From Roseovarius nubinhibens ISM (GTDB taxonomy: Bacteria; Pseudomonadota; Alphaproteobacteria; Rhodobacterales; Rhodobacteraceae): a stretch of 64,000 bases of DNA. The notes beneath the pieces are model-generated. The model was not told where the DNA came from and made no database searches. It saw nothing but the letters and a program-made list of their open reading frames with translations. The position numbers were made by a program, and so were the translations under genes. The DNA lies in assembly GCF_000152625.1 (NCBI RefSeq), contig NZ_CH724156.1, positions 1,833,257-1,897,256 of the forward strand, written 5' to 3'. This document shows positions 15,436-23,287 of the stretch, piece by piece. Every line of letters starts with the position of its first letter. Position 1 is the stretch's first letter.

Positions 15436-15897
15436 ATGGGACAATTTGAAACCAAACTGGCTGAGCTGGGGGTGACCCTGCCCGAGGCGCCGCTGCCGGC
15501 GGCCAATTACGTGCCCTATGTGCAGAGCGGCACTTTGCTGCACGTGTCGGGGCAGATCAGCAAGGATGGCGATACGCTCATCACTGGCAAGCTTGGCGCG
15601 GATCTCGATGTGGCGGCGGGCGCGGCTGCGGCGAAAGTGTGCGCCATTGCGCTTTTGGCGCAGGTCAAGGCGGCCTGTGGCGGTGATCTCGATCGGCTGG
15701 TGCGGGTGGTCAAGCTCGGCGGGTTCGTCAATTCGACCCCGGAGTTCACCGAGCAGCCGCAGGTGATCAATGGCGCGTCCGATTTCCTCGGCGCGGCGCT
15801 GGGGGAGGCGGGCAAGCATGCGCGCTCGGCCGTGTCGGCGGCGTCGCTGCCCTTTGGCGTGGCGGTGGAGATCGACGGGGTCTTCGAGATCAAATGA
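15436..15897 (+). CDS. RidA-family (YjgF/UK114) enamine/imine deaminase-like protein
   Basis: 153-aa RidA-superfamily protein of the longer YjgF-like subgroup. RidA proteins hydrolyse reactive 2-aminoacrylate-type intermediates. Family features seen: LLHVSGQIS near residue 33, the VVKLGGFVNSTPEF segment and an ARSAVSAASLPFGVAVEI end; the last carries the conserved arginine at the position used for substrate carboxylate binding in active RidA. The start at 15436 has GAGGAG six bases upstream. It is the first of four tightly packed genes; the next start overlaps its stop (ATGA). Confidence 0.88.
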   Translation: MGQFETKLAELGVTLPEAPLPAANYVPYVQSGTLLHVSGQISKDGDTLITGKLGADLDVAAGAAAAKVCAIALLAQVKAACGGDLDRLVRVVKLGGFVNSTPEFTEQPQVINGASDFLGAALGEAGKHARSAVSAASLPFGVAVEIDGVFEIK

Positions 15898-16667
15898 GCC
15901 AAGTGCCGCTACCCGCGTCTTTTCTGACCACGCCGCTGGCCCATCGTGCGCTGCATGATGTGGCCCAGGGGCGGCCTGAGAATTCGCGGGCGGCGATCCG
16001 CGCGGCCATCGCGCGGGGCTATGGGATCGAGATCGATCTGCAGCCGAGCCGCGATGGCGCGGCGATGGTGTTTCACGATTACGACATGGGGCGCCTTACC
16101 GGGCGGGCCGGTCCGATCCGGCTGCAAAGCGCGGCGGAGCTGGCGCAGACGCCGCTTTTGGGCGGCGATGAGGGCGTGCCGGGGCTCGACGAGGTGCTCG
16201 ATCTCGTGGCGGGGCGGGTGCCGTTGCTCATCGAACTCAAGGATCAGCATGGCCAAATGGGCGCCACCGATGGCGGGCTCGAGCGGGCCGTCGCGGCGGC
16301 GCTAGCTGGCTATCGCGGCGATGTGGCGCTCATGTCTTTTAATCCGCAATCTGTGATCCAGCTGGCCGAGCTCTGCCCCGATCTGCCGCGCGGCATCGTG
16401 ACCTCTGCCTATCGGGCGGAGGATTGGCCGCTGTTGCGGGCCGAGGTGCGCGACAGGCTGCGCGATATTCCGGATTATGCGGTCTCTGGGTCCAGTTTCA
16501 TCAGCCATGAGGTCGGCGATCTCGACCGGCCCCGGGTGGCAGAGATCAAGGCGGCGGGCGGGCATGTGCTCTGCTGGACCGTGCGCTCGGCGGCGCAGGA
16601 GGCAAAGGCCCGCCGGATCGCGGAGAATATCACCTTCGAGGGCTATCTCGCGGCACATCCCGCTTGA
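15894..16667 (+). CDS. Glycerophosphodiester phosphodiesterase
   Basis: 257-aa GDPD-family enzyme that cleaves glycerophosphodiesters into glycerol-3-phosphate and an alcohol. The TIM-barrel motifs are present: AHRALHD (first catalytic His), GRPENS, EIDLQPSRDGAAMVFHDYDMGRLT with the metal-binding Glu/Asp and second His, and LIELKD. It has no signal peptide, so it is cytoplasmic. Start overlaps the ridA stop by ATGA. It ends about 30 bp before the next gene. Confidence 0.9.
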   Translation: MSQVPLPASFLTTPLAHRALHDVAQGRPENSRAAIRAAIARGYGIEIDLQPSRDGAAMVFHDYDMGRLTGRAGPIRLQSAAELAQTPLLGGDEGVPGLDEVLDLVAGRVPLLIELKDQHGQMGATDGGLERAVAAALAGYRGDVALMSFNPQSVIQLAELCPDLPRGIVTSAYRAEDWPLLRAEVRDRLRDIPDYAVSGSSFISHEVGDLDRPRVAEIKAAGGHVLCWTVRSAAQEAKARRIAENITFEGYLAAHPA

Positions 16668-16698
16668 TCGCCGGGGAAAAGCCCCCAGATTGAACGAG

Positions 16699-17892
16699 AT
16701 GCCCGACAGCGACCATCAGATCAGCGTCAGTTTTCATGACAGCATTGCCGAGATCGGGGCGGCGGATTGGGATATTTGCGCCTGTCCCGAAGCGGCGGGC
16801 GGCGGGCGGCCGGCCGATCCCTTTACCACCTATCGGTTTTTGCAAGCGCTGGAAGAGAGCGGGTCGGTCGGGCCGGGCAGTGGCTGGGAGCCGCATCACG
16901 TGGTGGCGCGGCAGGCGGGCGAGGTCATCGCGGTGGCGCCGCTCTATGCCAAGGGGCACAGCCAGGGCGAGTATATTTTCGATCACAACTGGGCCCATGC
17001 CTATGAGCGGGCGGGCGGGCGTTACTATCCGAAGCTGCAGATCGCGGTGCCGTTCACGCCGGTGACCGGGCGGCGGCTCTTGGCAAGGCCGGGGCATGAG
17101 GCGACCGGGCGGGCGGCGCTGGTACAGGGCGCGGTGGAGTTGGCCGAGCGCCATGGGCTGTCGTCGCTGCATGTGACCTTTTGCACCGGCGATGAGGCGG
17201 CGGGGGCCGGGGCGCTGGGCCTCATGGCGCGGCGCAACCAGCAATATCACTGGCACAATCGCGGCTATGGCAGTTTCGACGATTTCCTCGCCGATCTGAG
17301 TTCGCGCAAGCGCAAGAACATCCGCAAGGAACGGGCGGCGGCGCAGGGCTTTGGCGGCGAGATCCGGCGGCTGCGCGGGGCAGAGATCACCCCGGCGCAT
17401 TGGGACGCGATGTGGGCGTTTTATCAAGACACCGGCGCGCGAAAATGGGGCACGCCCTATCTCACGCGGGGGTTTTTCGACCTCGCGGCAGAGCGGCTCG
17501 GCGAGGATATCCTGATGATCGTGGCCGAGCGCGACGGCGTGCCGGTGGCCGGGGCGCTCAATCTGATTGGGCGCGAGGCGCTTTTTGGCCGGTATTGGGG
17601 CTGTGGCGAGGCCCATGCCAACCTGCATTTCGAGCTGTGCTATTATCAGGCGATGGAATTTGCCATTGCCGAGGGTCTGGCCCGGGTCGAGGCGGGCGCG
17701 CAGGGCGAGCATAAGCTGGCGCGTGGATACCTGCCGCAGGTCACCCATTCGCTGCATTGGGTCGGCGATCCCGGCTTTGCCCAGGCCATCGCGCAATATC
17801 TCGAGGCCGAGGGCGCGGCGGTCGAGGAAGATATCGAAATTCTGACGGGCTATGGCCCGTTTCGCAGATCAACAGGGGATGAGAGAGAATGA
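16699..17892 (+). CDS. FemAB-like GNAT-fold acyltransferase (DUF482 type)
   Basis: 397-aa protein of the DUF482/FemAB-like group, with a paired GNAT fold. Typical features are [19 protein letters not shown] near the N-terminus, [20 protein letters not shown], the basic stretch [16 protein letters not shown] and the C-terminal [18 protein letters not shown] segment. The substrate is not known for the family. The start at ATG 16699 ([10 protein letters not shown]) was chosen from the family N-terminus; an in-frame TTG lies three codons upstream. The stop overlaps the phhB start by ATGA. Confidence 0.85.
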   Translation: MPDSDHQISVSFHDSIAEIGAADWDICACPEAAGGGRPADPFTTYRFLQALEESGSVGPGSGWEPHHVVARQAGEVIAVAPLYAKGHSQGEYIFDHNWAHAYERAGGRYYPKLQIAVPFTPVTGRRLLARPGHEATGRAALVQGAVELAERHGLSSLHVTFCTGDEAAGAGALGLMARRNQQYHWHNRGYGSFDDFLADLSSRKRKNIRKERAAAQGFGGEIRRLRGAEITPAHWDAMWAFYQDTGARKWGTPYLTRGFFDLAAERLGEDILMIVAERDGVPVAGALNLIGREALFGRYWGCGEAHANLHFELCYYQAMEFAIAEGLARVEAGAQGEHKLARGYLPQVTHSLHWVGDPGFAQAIAQYLEAEGAAVEEDIEILTGYGPFRRSTGDERE

Positions 17893-18194
17893 CCGAAAAG
17901 CTGAGCGATACCGCACGAAGTACCATGGTGGAGCCGCTGCTCGAGACCGGCTGGGCCCTGACAGAGGGGCGCGACGCGATTGAAAAGACGTTCAAATTCG
18001 ACGATTTTACCGAGGCGATGGGGTTCATGATGCGCGCGGCGATCTGGGCCGAGAAATGGAACCACCATCCCGAATGGTCGAATGTCTACAGCCGGGTGTC
18101 GGTGTGTCTGACGACCCATGATGTGGACGGGCTGAGCCAGCTTGACGTCAAGCTGGCGCGCAAGATGGACAAGCTGGCGGGTCAGCCGGGCTGA
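17889..18194 (+). CDS. phhB: 4a-hydroxytetrahydrobiopterin dehydratase (pterin carbinolamine dehydratase)
   Basis: 101-aa PCD/DCoH-family enzyme that recycles the pterin cofactor of aromatic amino acid hydroxylases. The active-site pattern [23 protein letters not shown] is intact (two His, the PEW, and the THD). No phenylalanine hydroxylase is in the window; many alphaproteobacteria use this enzyme in molybdopterin or pterin metabolism without one nearby. The stop codon directly abuts the glcF stop on the opposite strand: the two form the shared palindrome TGATCA. Confidence 0.93.
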   Translation: MTEKLSDTARSTMVEPLLETGWALTEGRDAIEKTFKFDDFTEAMGFMMRAAIWAEKWNHHPEWSNVYSRVSVCLTTHDVDGLSQLDVKLARKMDKLAGQPG

Positions 18195-19499
18195 TCACCC
18201 AAGATGGGACAGGGCGGGCGGCATTGGCCCGCCGGTCGCCCAGTCGAGCAGCTCGACCGTGTGCACGATGGGCGTCTCGGTGCCTTGGCCGATCTGCATC
18301 ATGCAGCCGATATTGCCCGCCGCGATCACATCGGGGCGGCGCGCCATGAGCGTCGCCACCTTGCGCTTGCGCAGCTCGGCGGAAATCTCGGGCTGCATCA
18401 GGTTATAGGTGCCGGCGGAGCCGCAGCAGAGATGGCTGTCGGCGGGCTCGACCACGGTGAACCCGGCCCGTTTCAAGAGATCCTTGGGCGCGGATTTGAC
18501 CTTTTGCCCGTGCTGCAGCGAGCAGGCGGCGTGATAGGCGACGGTAAGGTCCTTGGGCGCACTTGCGGGCAGGTCGAGCCGGGTCAGCAGTTCCGAGATG
18601 TCGCAGGCCAGCCCCGAGATATGCGCCGCCGCATCGGCCAGCGGATCATTGCGGAACATATGGCCGTAATCCTTGACCGTGGTGCCGCAGCCGGAGGTGT
18701 TGATCACGATGGCGTCGAGCCCCGCGCCATTGGCCTCGGCCATCCAGGCTTGGATGTTGCGGGCGGCGGCGGCGTGGCTGTCGTCTTCGCGGCCCATGTG
18801 ATGGGTGAGCGCCCCGCAGCAACCCGCGCCGCGTGCCACCACCACTTCGCAGCCGAGCCGGGTCAAGAGCCGGATCGTGGCGTCGTTGATATCGGTGTTG
18901 AGCGCCTTTTGCGCACAGCCGGTCATCAGCGCGACGCGCAGTTTCGGGGCGGTGTCGGGGGCTTGCACCGGGGCAAAGCTCTGCGGGTCGTCGTTGCGGC
19001 TCACCGGGGGGATGCGTTTCGGGGCCATGCGCAGCATTGCGCGGAGCCGTGCATCGGGGATGAGCGGTGCGAAGGGCCGGCCCAGCTTGGCCGCCAGAAG
19101 GGCGAGGCGAAAGCGCATCGGATAGGGCAGGATGTTGGCCAGCATCCAGCGCAGCGCCCGGTCGCCAAGGGGGCGTTTGTAGCGCTGCTCGATATAGGCG
19201 CGGGCGTGATCGACGAGATGCATGTAATGCACCCCCGACGGGCAGGTGGTCATGCAGGCGAGGCAGCTCAGGCAGCGGTCGATATGTTTGACCGTCTTGG
19301 CGTCTGGCACGCGCTCGTTCTCGAGCATGTCCTTGATCAGGTAGATGCGGCCGCGCGGGCTGTCGAGCTCGTCGCCCAGCACCTGATAGGTTGGGCAGGT
19401 CGCGGTGCAAAAGCCGCAATGCACGCAGGCGCGCAGGATGTCTTTGGCGCGTTTGGTGCCGGGATCGGCGAGCTGGGTCTCGGTGAAATGCGTTTGCAT
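18195..19499 (-). CDS. glcF: Glycolate oxidase iron-sulfur subunit GlcF
   Basis: 434-aa subunit that passes electrons from the flavin subunits of glycolate oxidase to the membrane quinone pool. Two ferredoxin-like clusters are visible, CVHCGFCTATCP and CLSCLACMTTCP, followed by two CCG-type domains (GCCGALTHHMG and CCGSAGTYN). Four base pairs separate it from glcE, and the order glcD-glcE-glcF follows the E. coli glc locus. Confidence 0.95.
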   Translation of the reverse strand: MQTHFTETQLADPGTKRAKDILRACVHCGFCTATCPTYQVLGDELDSPRGRIYLIKDMLENERVPDAKTVKHIDRCLSCLACMTTCPSGVHYMHLVDHARAYIEQRYKRPLGDRALRWMLANILPYPMRFRLALLAAKLGRPFAPLIPDARLRAMLRMAPKRIPPVSRNDDPQSFAPVQAPDTAPKLRVALMTGCAQKALNTDINDATIRLLTRLGCEVVVARGAGCCGALTHHMGREDDSHAAAARNIQAWMAEANGAGLDAIVINTSGCGTTVKDYGHMFRNDPLADAAAHISGLACDISELLTRLDLPASAPKDLTVAYHAACSLQHGQKVKSAPKDLLKRAGFTVVEPADSHLCCGSAGTYNLMQPEISAELRKRKVATLMARRPDVIAAGNIGCMMQIGQGTETPIVHTVELLDWATGGPMPPALSHLG

Positions 19500-19503
19500 G
19501 GGA

Positions 19504-20625
19504 TTAGTCCATCAGGCCGGGGTTGAGGAGGCCGCGCGGGTCGAACCGGGCTTTGAGCCCTTGTTCGAGCCGGGCCACCACCGGGTTGGCGGGGGGGAAG
19601 GCGGGCAGGTCATCCGCGCCGCGCAGGCGAGTGGCATGGCCGCCGATGCGGGCCACGGCATCACGGATGGCTGCGCCTTTTGTGCCACTCGGGTCAAGCA
19701 GCCAGATGCGCCCGCCGCCCCAATCATAGAGCGCCTGCGTGTCCGGCAGGCTGGCCACCAGCCCCGGCCCATCGCCCGGTTTGACCGAGAGACACCAGAG
19801 CGCGCCCTTGGTGTCGGCAAAGGCGCGCACATCGCGGATCGCGGCCCAGAGGGCGGCGGTGTCCTCGGCGTCGAAATTGGCGTTGAACGCGCCGAGATCG
19901 GCCAGATGCGTGGCGAGCCTCTCGGCGCGGTAGCGCATCGAGGCGGCGCTGCCTTCGAGGCGGATGTGGGTGTCCCCCGTGCCCGGCAGATGCGCCGCGC
20001 CGGTGACTTCCCACGGGGCGCCCAGCGCGCGCGACAGCGCCGCGATGGCGGTGGCATCGTCGAGATCGCGGGCGGTGAGGGTGACGGAGGTCTCCGGTGC
20101 GGGCAGCACTTTGAGCGAAAGCTCGGTCAGCACGCCGAGCGTGCCGAAACTGCCTGCCATGAGCTTGACCAGATCATAGCCGGTGACGTTTTTCATCACC
20201 CGCCCGCCATTGGCGATGATGCGGCCCGCGCCATCGACGAAACGCACCCCGAGGAGCGCATCGCGGCAGGCACCCACCGCCGAGATGCGGCGCGGCCCAG
20301 ACACGTTGGCGGCGACCATGCCGCCCAAGGTCGGCGTGCCGGTGCTGCCCAGCAGCGGGCGGTGGTCCATCGGTTCGAACGCGAGGCGCTGGCCTTCGCC
20401 CGCGAGCAGGGTTTCGATCTCGGCCAGCGGCGTGCCGGCGCGGGCCACCAGGGTCAGCGCGCCGGGCTCGTAGAGCGTGACACCGCTGAGGGCAGAGGTG
20501 CTGAGCCCGGTGGTGGCCGAGGTCGTGCCGATGGGCCGCGTGCCGCCGCCGGTGATGCGCAGGGGCGTTTCCGTGCTGGCGATGATCTCGGAGAGCTCGG
20601 CCTCGGTCGTCGGGCGATGGGTCAT
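19504..20625 (-). CDS. glcE: Glycolate oxidase FAD-binding subunit GlcE
   Basis: 373-aa FAD-binding PCMH-type subunit. It shows RITGGGTRPIG, the STGTPTLGGMVAANVSGPRR segment and VMKNVTGYDLVKLMAGSFGTLGV, which are standard for GlcE. It is shorter than GlcD and lacks the C-terminal cap found there. Its start overlaps the glcD stop by ATGA, so it is translationally coupled. Confidence 0.94.
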   Translation of the reverse strand: MTHRPTTEAELSEIIASTETPLRITGGGTRPIGTTSATTGLSTSALSGVTLYEPGALTLVARAGTPLAEIETLLAGEGQRLAFEPMDHRPLLGSTGTPTLGGMVAANVSGPRRISAVGACRDALLGVRFVDGAGRIIANGGRVMKNVTGYDLVKLMAGSFGTLGVLTELSLKVLPAPETSVTLTARDLDDATAIAALSRALGAPWEVTGAAHLPGTGDTHIRLEGSAASMRYRAERLATHLADLGAFNANFDAEDTAALWAAIRDVRAFADTKGALWCLSVKPGDGPGLVASLPDTQALYDWGGGRIWLLDPSGTKGAAIRDAVARIGGHATRLRGADDLPAFPPANPVVARLEQGLKARFDPRGLLNPGLMD

Positions 20626-22061
20626 GCGCGGGCCTCGCGGCGCGGGGCGGAGGCCGCCAGCGGAAACACCTTGGCCGGGTTCAAGAGCCAGTGCGGATCG
20701 AACACATCCTTGACCGCCATCTGTGCCTCGAGATCATCGGGGCGGTATTGGTGATCCATCAGGTCGCGTTTCTCGATGCCGACGCCATGTTCGCCGGTCA
20801 GGCAGCCGCCGACCTCGACGCAGAGCCGTAGGATGTCGGCCCCCATCGCTTCGCATTTCTCGAGATCACCGGGCTTGTTCGCGTCAAAGAGGATGAGCGG
20901 GTGCATGTTGCCATCGCCCGCGTGAAACACATTGCCGACGCCGAGCCCGTAATCGCGGCTCAGCTCGCCGATGCGTTTGAGAACCTGCGGCAGGGCGCTC
21001 ACCGGGATGGTGCCGTCGAGACACATGTAATCGTTGATCTGGCCCATCGCGCCAAAGGCGGATTTGCGGCCAAGCCAGATGCGGGCGGCCTGATCGGCGT
21101 CGCGGGCTTCGCGCAGTTCGACCGGGTTGTGGGTCTGGGCGATTTCGGTGATCCGGGCGAGCTGTTCGTCGATCTCGGCCTCGGAGCCTTCGACCTCGAT
21201 GATCAGAAGCGCCTCGCAATCGGGATAGCCCGCGCCGGCAAAGGCCTCGGTGGCGCGGATGCAGGGGCGGTCCATGAATTCGATGGCGACGGGCAGGACG
21301 CCGGCGCGGATGATGTCCGACACACAGGCCCCGGCGACCTCGTTGCTGTCAAAGCCGATGAGCACGGGCCGCGCGCCTTCGGGCGAAGGCAGGATGCGCA
21401 GCACCGCCTCTGTCACCACGCCGAGCTGACCTTCAGAGCCGCAGATGAGCCCGAGAAGATCGAGCCGCCCGGCATCGAGATGCGCGCCGCCAAGCTCGGT
21501 CACGGTGCCGTCCATCAGAACCAGCGTCACCCCCATCAGATTGTTGGTGGTGACCCCGTATTTGAGGCAATGCGCGCCGCCCGAATTCATCGCGATATTG
21601 CCCGCGATGGCGCAGGCGAGCTGACTGCTCGGATCGGGGGCGTAGAAGAACCCGTGTTCCTCGACTGCGCCGGTGACCGAGAGATTGGTGCGGCCGGTCT
21701 GCACCCGGATCACCCGGTTGGCATAGTCGGTGTCGAGAACCGCGCTCATCCGGGCGACGCCAAGGATCACGCAATCGGCGGTGGGCAGCGCGCCGCCCGC
21801 CAGCGAGGTGCCCGAGCCGCGCGGCACCACCGGCACGCCCATGTCGTGACAGGCGGCGAGCACGGCGGAGACCTCCTCCGTACTCGCGGGCAGCACCACC
21901 GCGAGCGGCGGGCAGCGATAGGCGGTGAGCGCGTCGCATTCATAGGCGCGGGTCTCTGCCTCGTCCCAGATGACTGCGTCATCGGGCAGCAGGTCGCGCA
22001 GACGGGCGACGATTTCGGGCTTGCGCGACAGGATGGTGCTGTCGGGGGCGGGCATTTCCAT
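20622..22061 (-). CDS. glcD: Glycolate oxidase FAD-linked subunit GlcD
   Basis: 479-aa catalytic subunit that oxidises glycolate to glyoxylate. The PCMH FAD domain contains PRGSGTSLAGGALP and NSGGAHCLKYGVTTNN; the C-terminal substrate domain contains HAGDGNMHPLILFD and CLTGEHGVGIEKRDLM. It is the promoter-proximal gene of glcDEF. A GGAG Shine-Dalgarno precedes the ATG, and an inverted repeat of the FadR/GntR type lies 14-36 bp upstream of the start. Confidence 0.95.
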   Translation of the reverse strand: MEMPAPDSTILSRKPEIVARLRDLLPDDAVIWDEAETRAYECDALTAYRCPPLAVVLPASTEEVSAVLAACHDMGVPVVPRGSGTSLAGGALPTADCVILGVARMSAVLDTDYANRVIRVQTGRTNLSVTGAVEEHGFFYAPDPSSQLACAIAGNIAMNSGGAHCLKYGVTTNNLMGVTLVLMDGTVTELGGAHLDAGRLDLLGLICGSEGQLGVVTEAVLRILPSPEGARPVLIGFDSNEVAGACVSDIIRAGVLPVAIEFMDRPCIRATEAFAGAGYPDCEALLIIEVEGSEAEIDEQLARITEIAQTHNPVELREARDADQAARIWLGRKSAFGAMGQINDYMCLDGTIPVSALPQVLKRIGELSRDYGLGVGNVFHAGDGNMHPLILFDANKPGDLEKCEAMGADILRLCVEVGGCLTGEHGVGIEKRDLMDHQYRPDDLEAQMAVKDVFDPHWLLNPAKVFPLAASAPRREARA

Positions 22062-22074
22062 GGCGGCGTCTCCT

Positions 22075-22097
22075 ATTGGTCAAGTTTTATAACCAAT
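22075..22097. promoter_or_regulatory. Inverted repeat upstream of glcDEF, possible GntR/FadR-type operator
   Basis: Perfect 6-bp arms ATTGGT and ACCAAT separated by 11 bp, overlapping TATAAA-like and TTGACC-like sequences read towards glcD. E. coli glc genes are controlled by GlcC, a FadR-family GntR protein whose sites contain TTGGT/ACCAA half-sites, so the repeat is a plausible operator. The spacing is longer than a classical FadR site and no regulator gene is adjacent. Confidence 0.4.
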
Positions 22098-22141
22098 TTA
22101 TCCCTCTGGCAAGCGCGGGGCCGCCCGGCTAGGGTGCGGCC

Positions 22142-22873
22142 ATGGATTTGATGGACCGTCTCAGTCTTTTCTCGACCCTTGATCAGGTCGCTGTCGCACT
22201 GCTTTTGCTTGGCTGGCAGGGCATGGGCTTCTGGATCGAGAACTCGGGCGGGCGGCATCCGTCGGTGTCCTGGCTCATGGCGGATTATCGCCGCGCCTGG
22301 ATGCAGACCATGCTCGACCGGGACCCGCGCATCTTCGATTCGCAAATTCTCGCCATGCTGCGGCAGGGCACGACGTTCTTTGCCTCGGCCACGATGATCG
22401 CCATGGGCGGCTGCATGGCGCTCTTGGGCAATACCGACAAGCTCATCACGCTGGCGGATGATCTGACCTTTGATCGCACACCGGAAATCGTCTGGGAGAT
22501 CAAGATCATCCTGCTCCTGGGCTTTCTGGCGAGCGCGTTTTTCAAGTTTGTCTGGTCGAACCGGCTCTTTGCCTATTGCGCGGTGGTGATGGGCACGGTG
22601 CCCAATGACCGCGACGCGCCCGGCGGCGCGCGGCGGGCGGCGCAGGCAGGCGAGCTGAACATCACCGCCGCGCGCAGTTTCAACCGGGGCCTGCGGGCGA
22701 TATATTTCGCGCTGGCGGCGGCGGCCTGGCTCATCGGGGCGGAGGCGCTGATCGTGGGGTCGGTGATCGTCACGGTGATCGTCGGGCGGCGCGAATTTGC
22801 CTCGCAATCGCGGCGCATCCTCTTGTCGAACATGCCCGAGCTGAGCGAAGATGCGCGACGCACGGGAACGTGA
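22142..22873 (+). CDS. DUF599 family membrane protein
   Basis: 243-aa integral membrane protein of the DUF599 family. Hydrophobic segments lie at about 15-32, 76-96, 118-140 and 185-225. A conserved DYRRAWMQTMLDRDPRIFDSQILA stretch and an MRQGTTFFASATM-like segment identify the family. The function is unknown. It is divergent from glcDEF and shares the 80-bp promoter region. Family assignment is good. Confidence 0.8.
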   Translation: MDLMDRLSLFSTLDQVAVALLLLGWQGMGFWIENSGGRHPSVSWLMADYRRAWMQTMLDRDPRIFDSQILAMLRQGTTFFASATMIAMGGCMALLGNTDKLITLADDLTFDRTPEIVWEIKIILLLGFLASAFFKFVWSNRLFAYCAVVMGTVPNDRDAPGGARRAAQAGELNITAARSFNRGLRAIYFALAAAAWLIGAEALIVGSVIVTVIVGRREFASQSRRILLSNMPELSEDARRTGT

Positions 22874-22908
22874 CTTTGTGCCTTTTGTGAAAGCGGTATG
22901 GTAGGCCC

Positions 22909-23271
22909 ATGAAACTCAATTTTCCACTTCTCGCGCTGGCGCTTTGCTCCGCGGCGCCGGTTCTGGCCGATGCGCCGGAAATTCTCGATGTTGCGATCGA
23001 AAAGCAGGGCATGGACTGGCAGGTCAGCGTGACGATCCGCCATCCCGATAGCGGCTGGGATCATTATGCCGATGGTTGGGAAGTGATCGATGCCAAGGGC
23101 AAGCGTCTGGGCTATCGCGAATTGATGCATCCGCATGTCGATGAACAGCCCTTTACCCGCAGCCTGCGCAACGTGATGGTGCCGGACGGGATGCGCGAAA
23201 TCTATGTGCGGGCGCATTGTTCCGACGGGTCATGGACCGCCGAACCGGTCGCCGTGGCGGTGCCCTTCTAA
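22909..23271 (+). CDS. Small secreted protein of unknown function
   Basis: 120-aa protein with a clear Sec signal peptide (MKLNFPLLALALCSAAPVLA, cleavage near residue 20) and a compact beta-rich periplasmic domain: VTIRHPDSGWDHYADGWEVIDAKGKRLGYRELMHPHV in two parts. The HVDEQPFTRSL and SDGSWT segments suggest conserved surface positions. I know no named family. It converges on the MoxR-type operon with a 16-bp gap. Confidence 0.75.
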   Translation: MKLNFPLLALALCSAAPVLADAPEILDVAIEKQGMDWQVSVTIRHPDSGWDHYADGWEVIDAKGKRLGYRELMHPHVDEQPFTRSLRNVMVPDGMREIYVRAHCSDGSWTAEPVAVAVPF

Positions 23272-23287
23272 GCCGCAGCGGAGGGGG

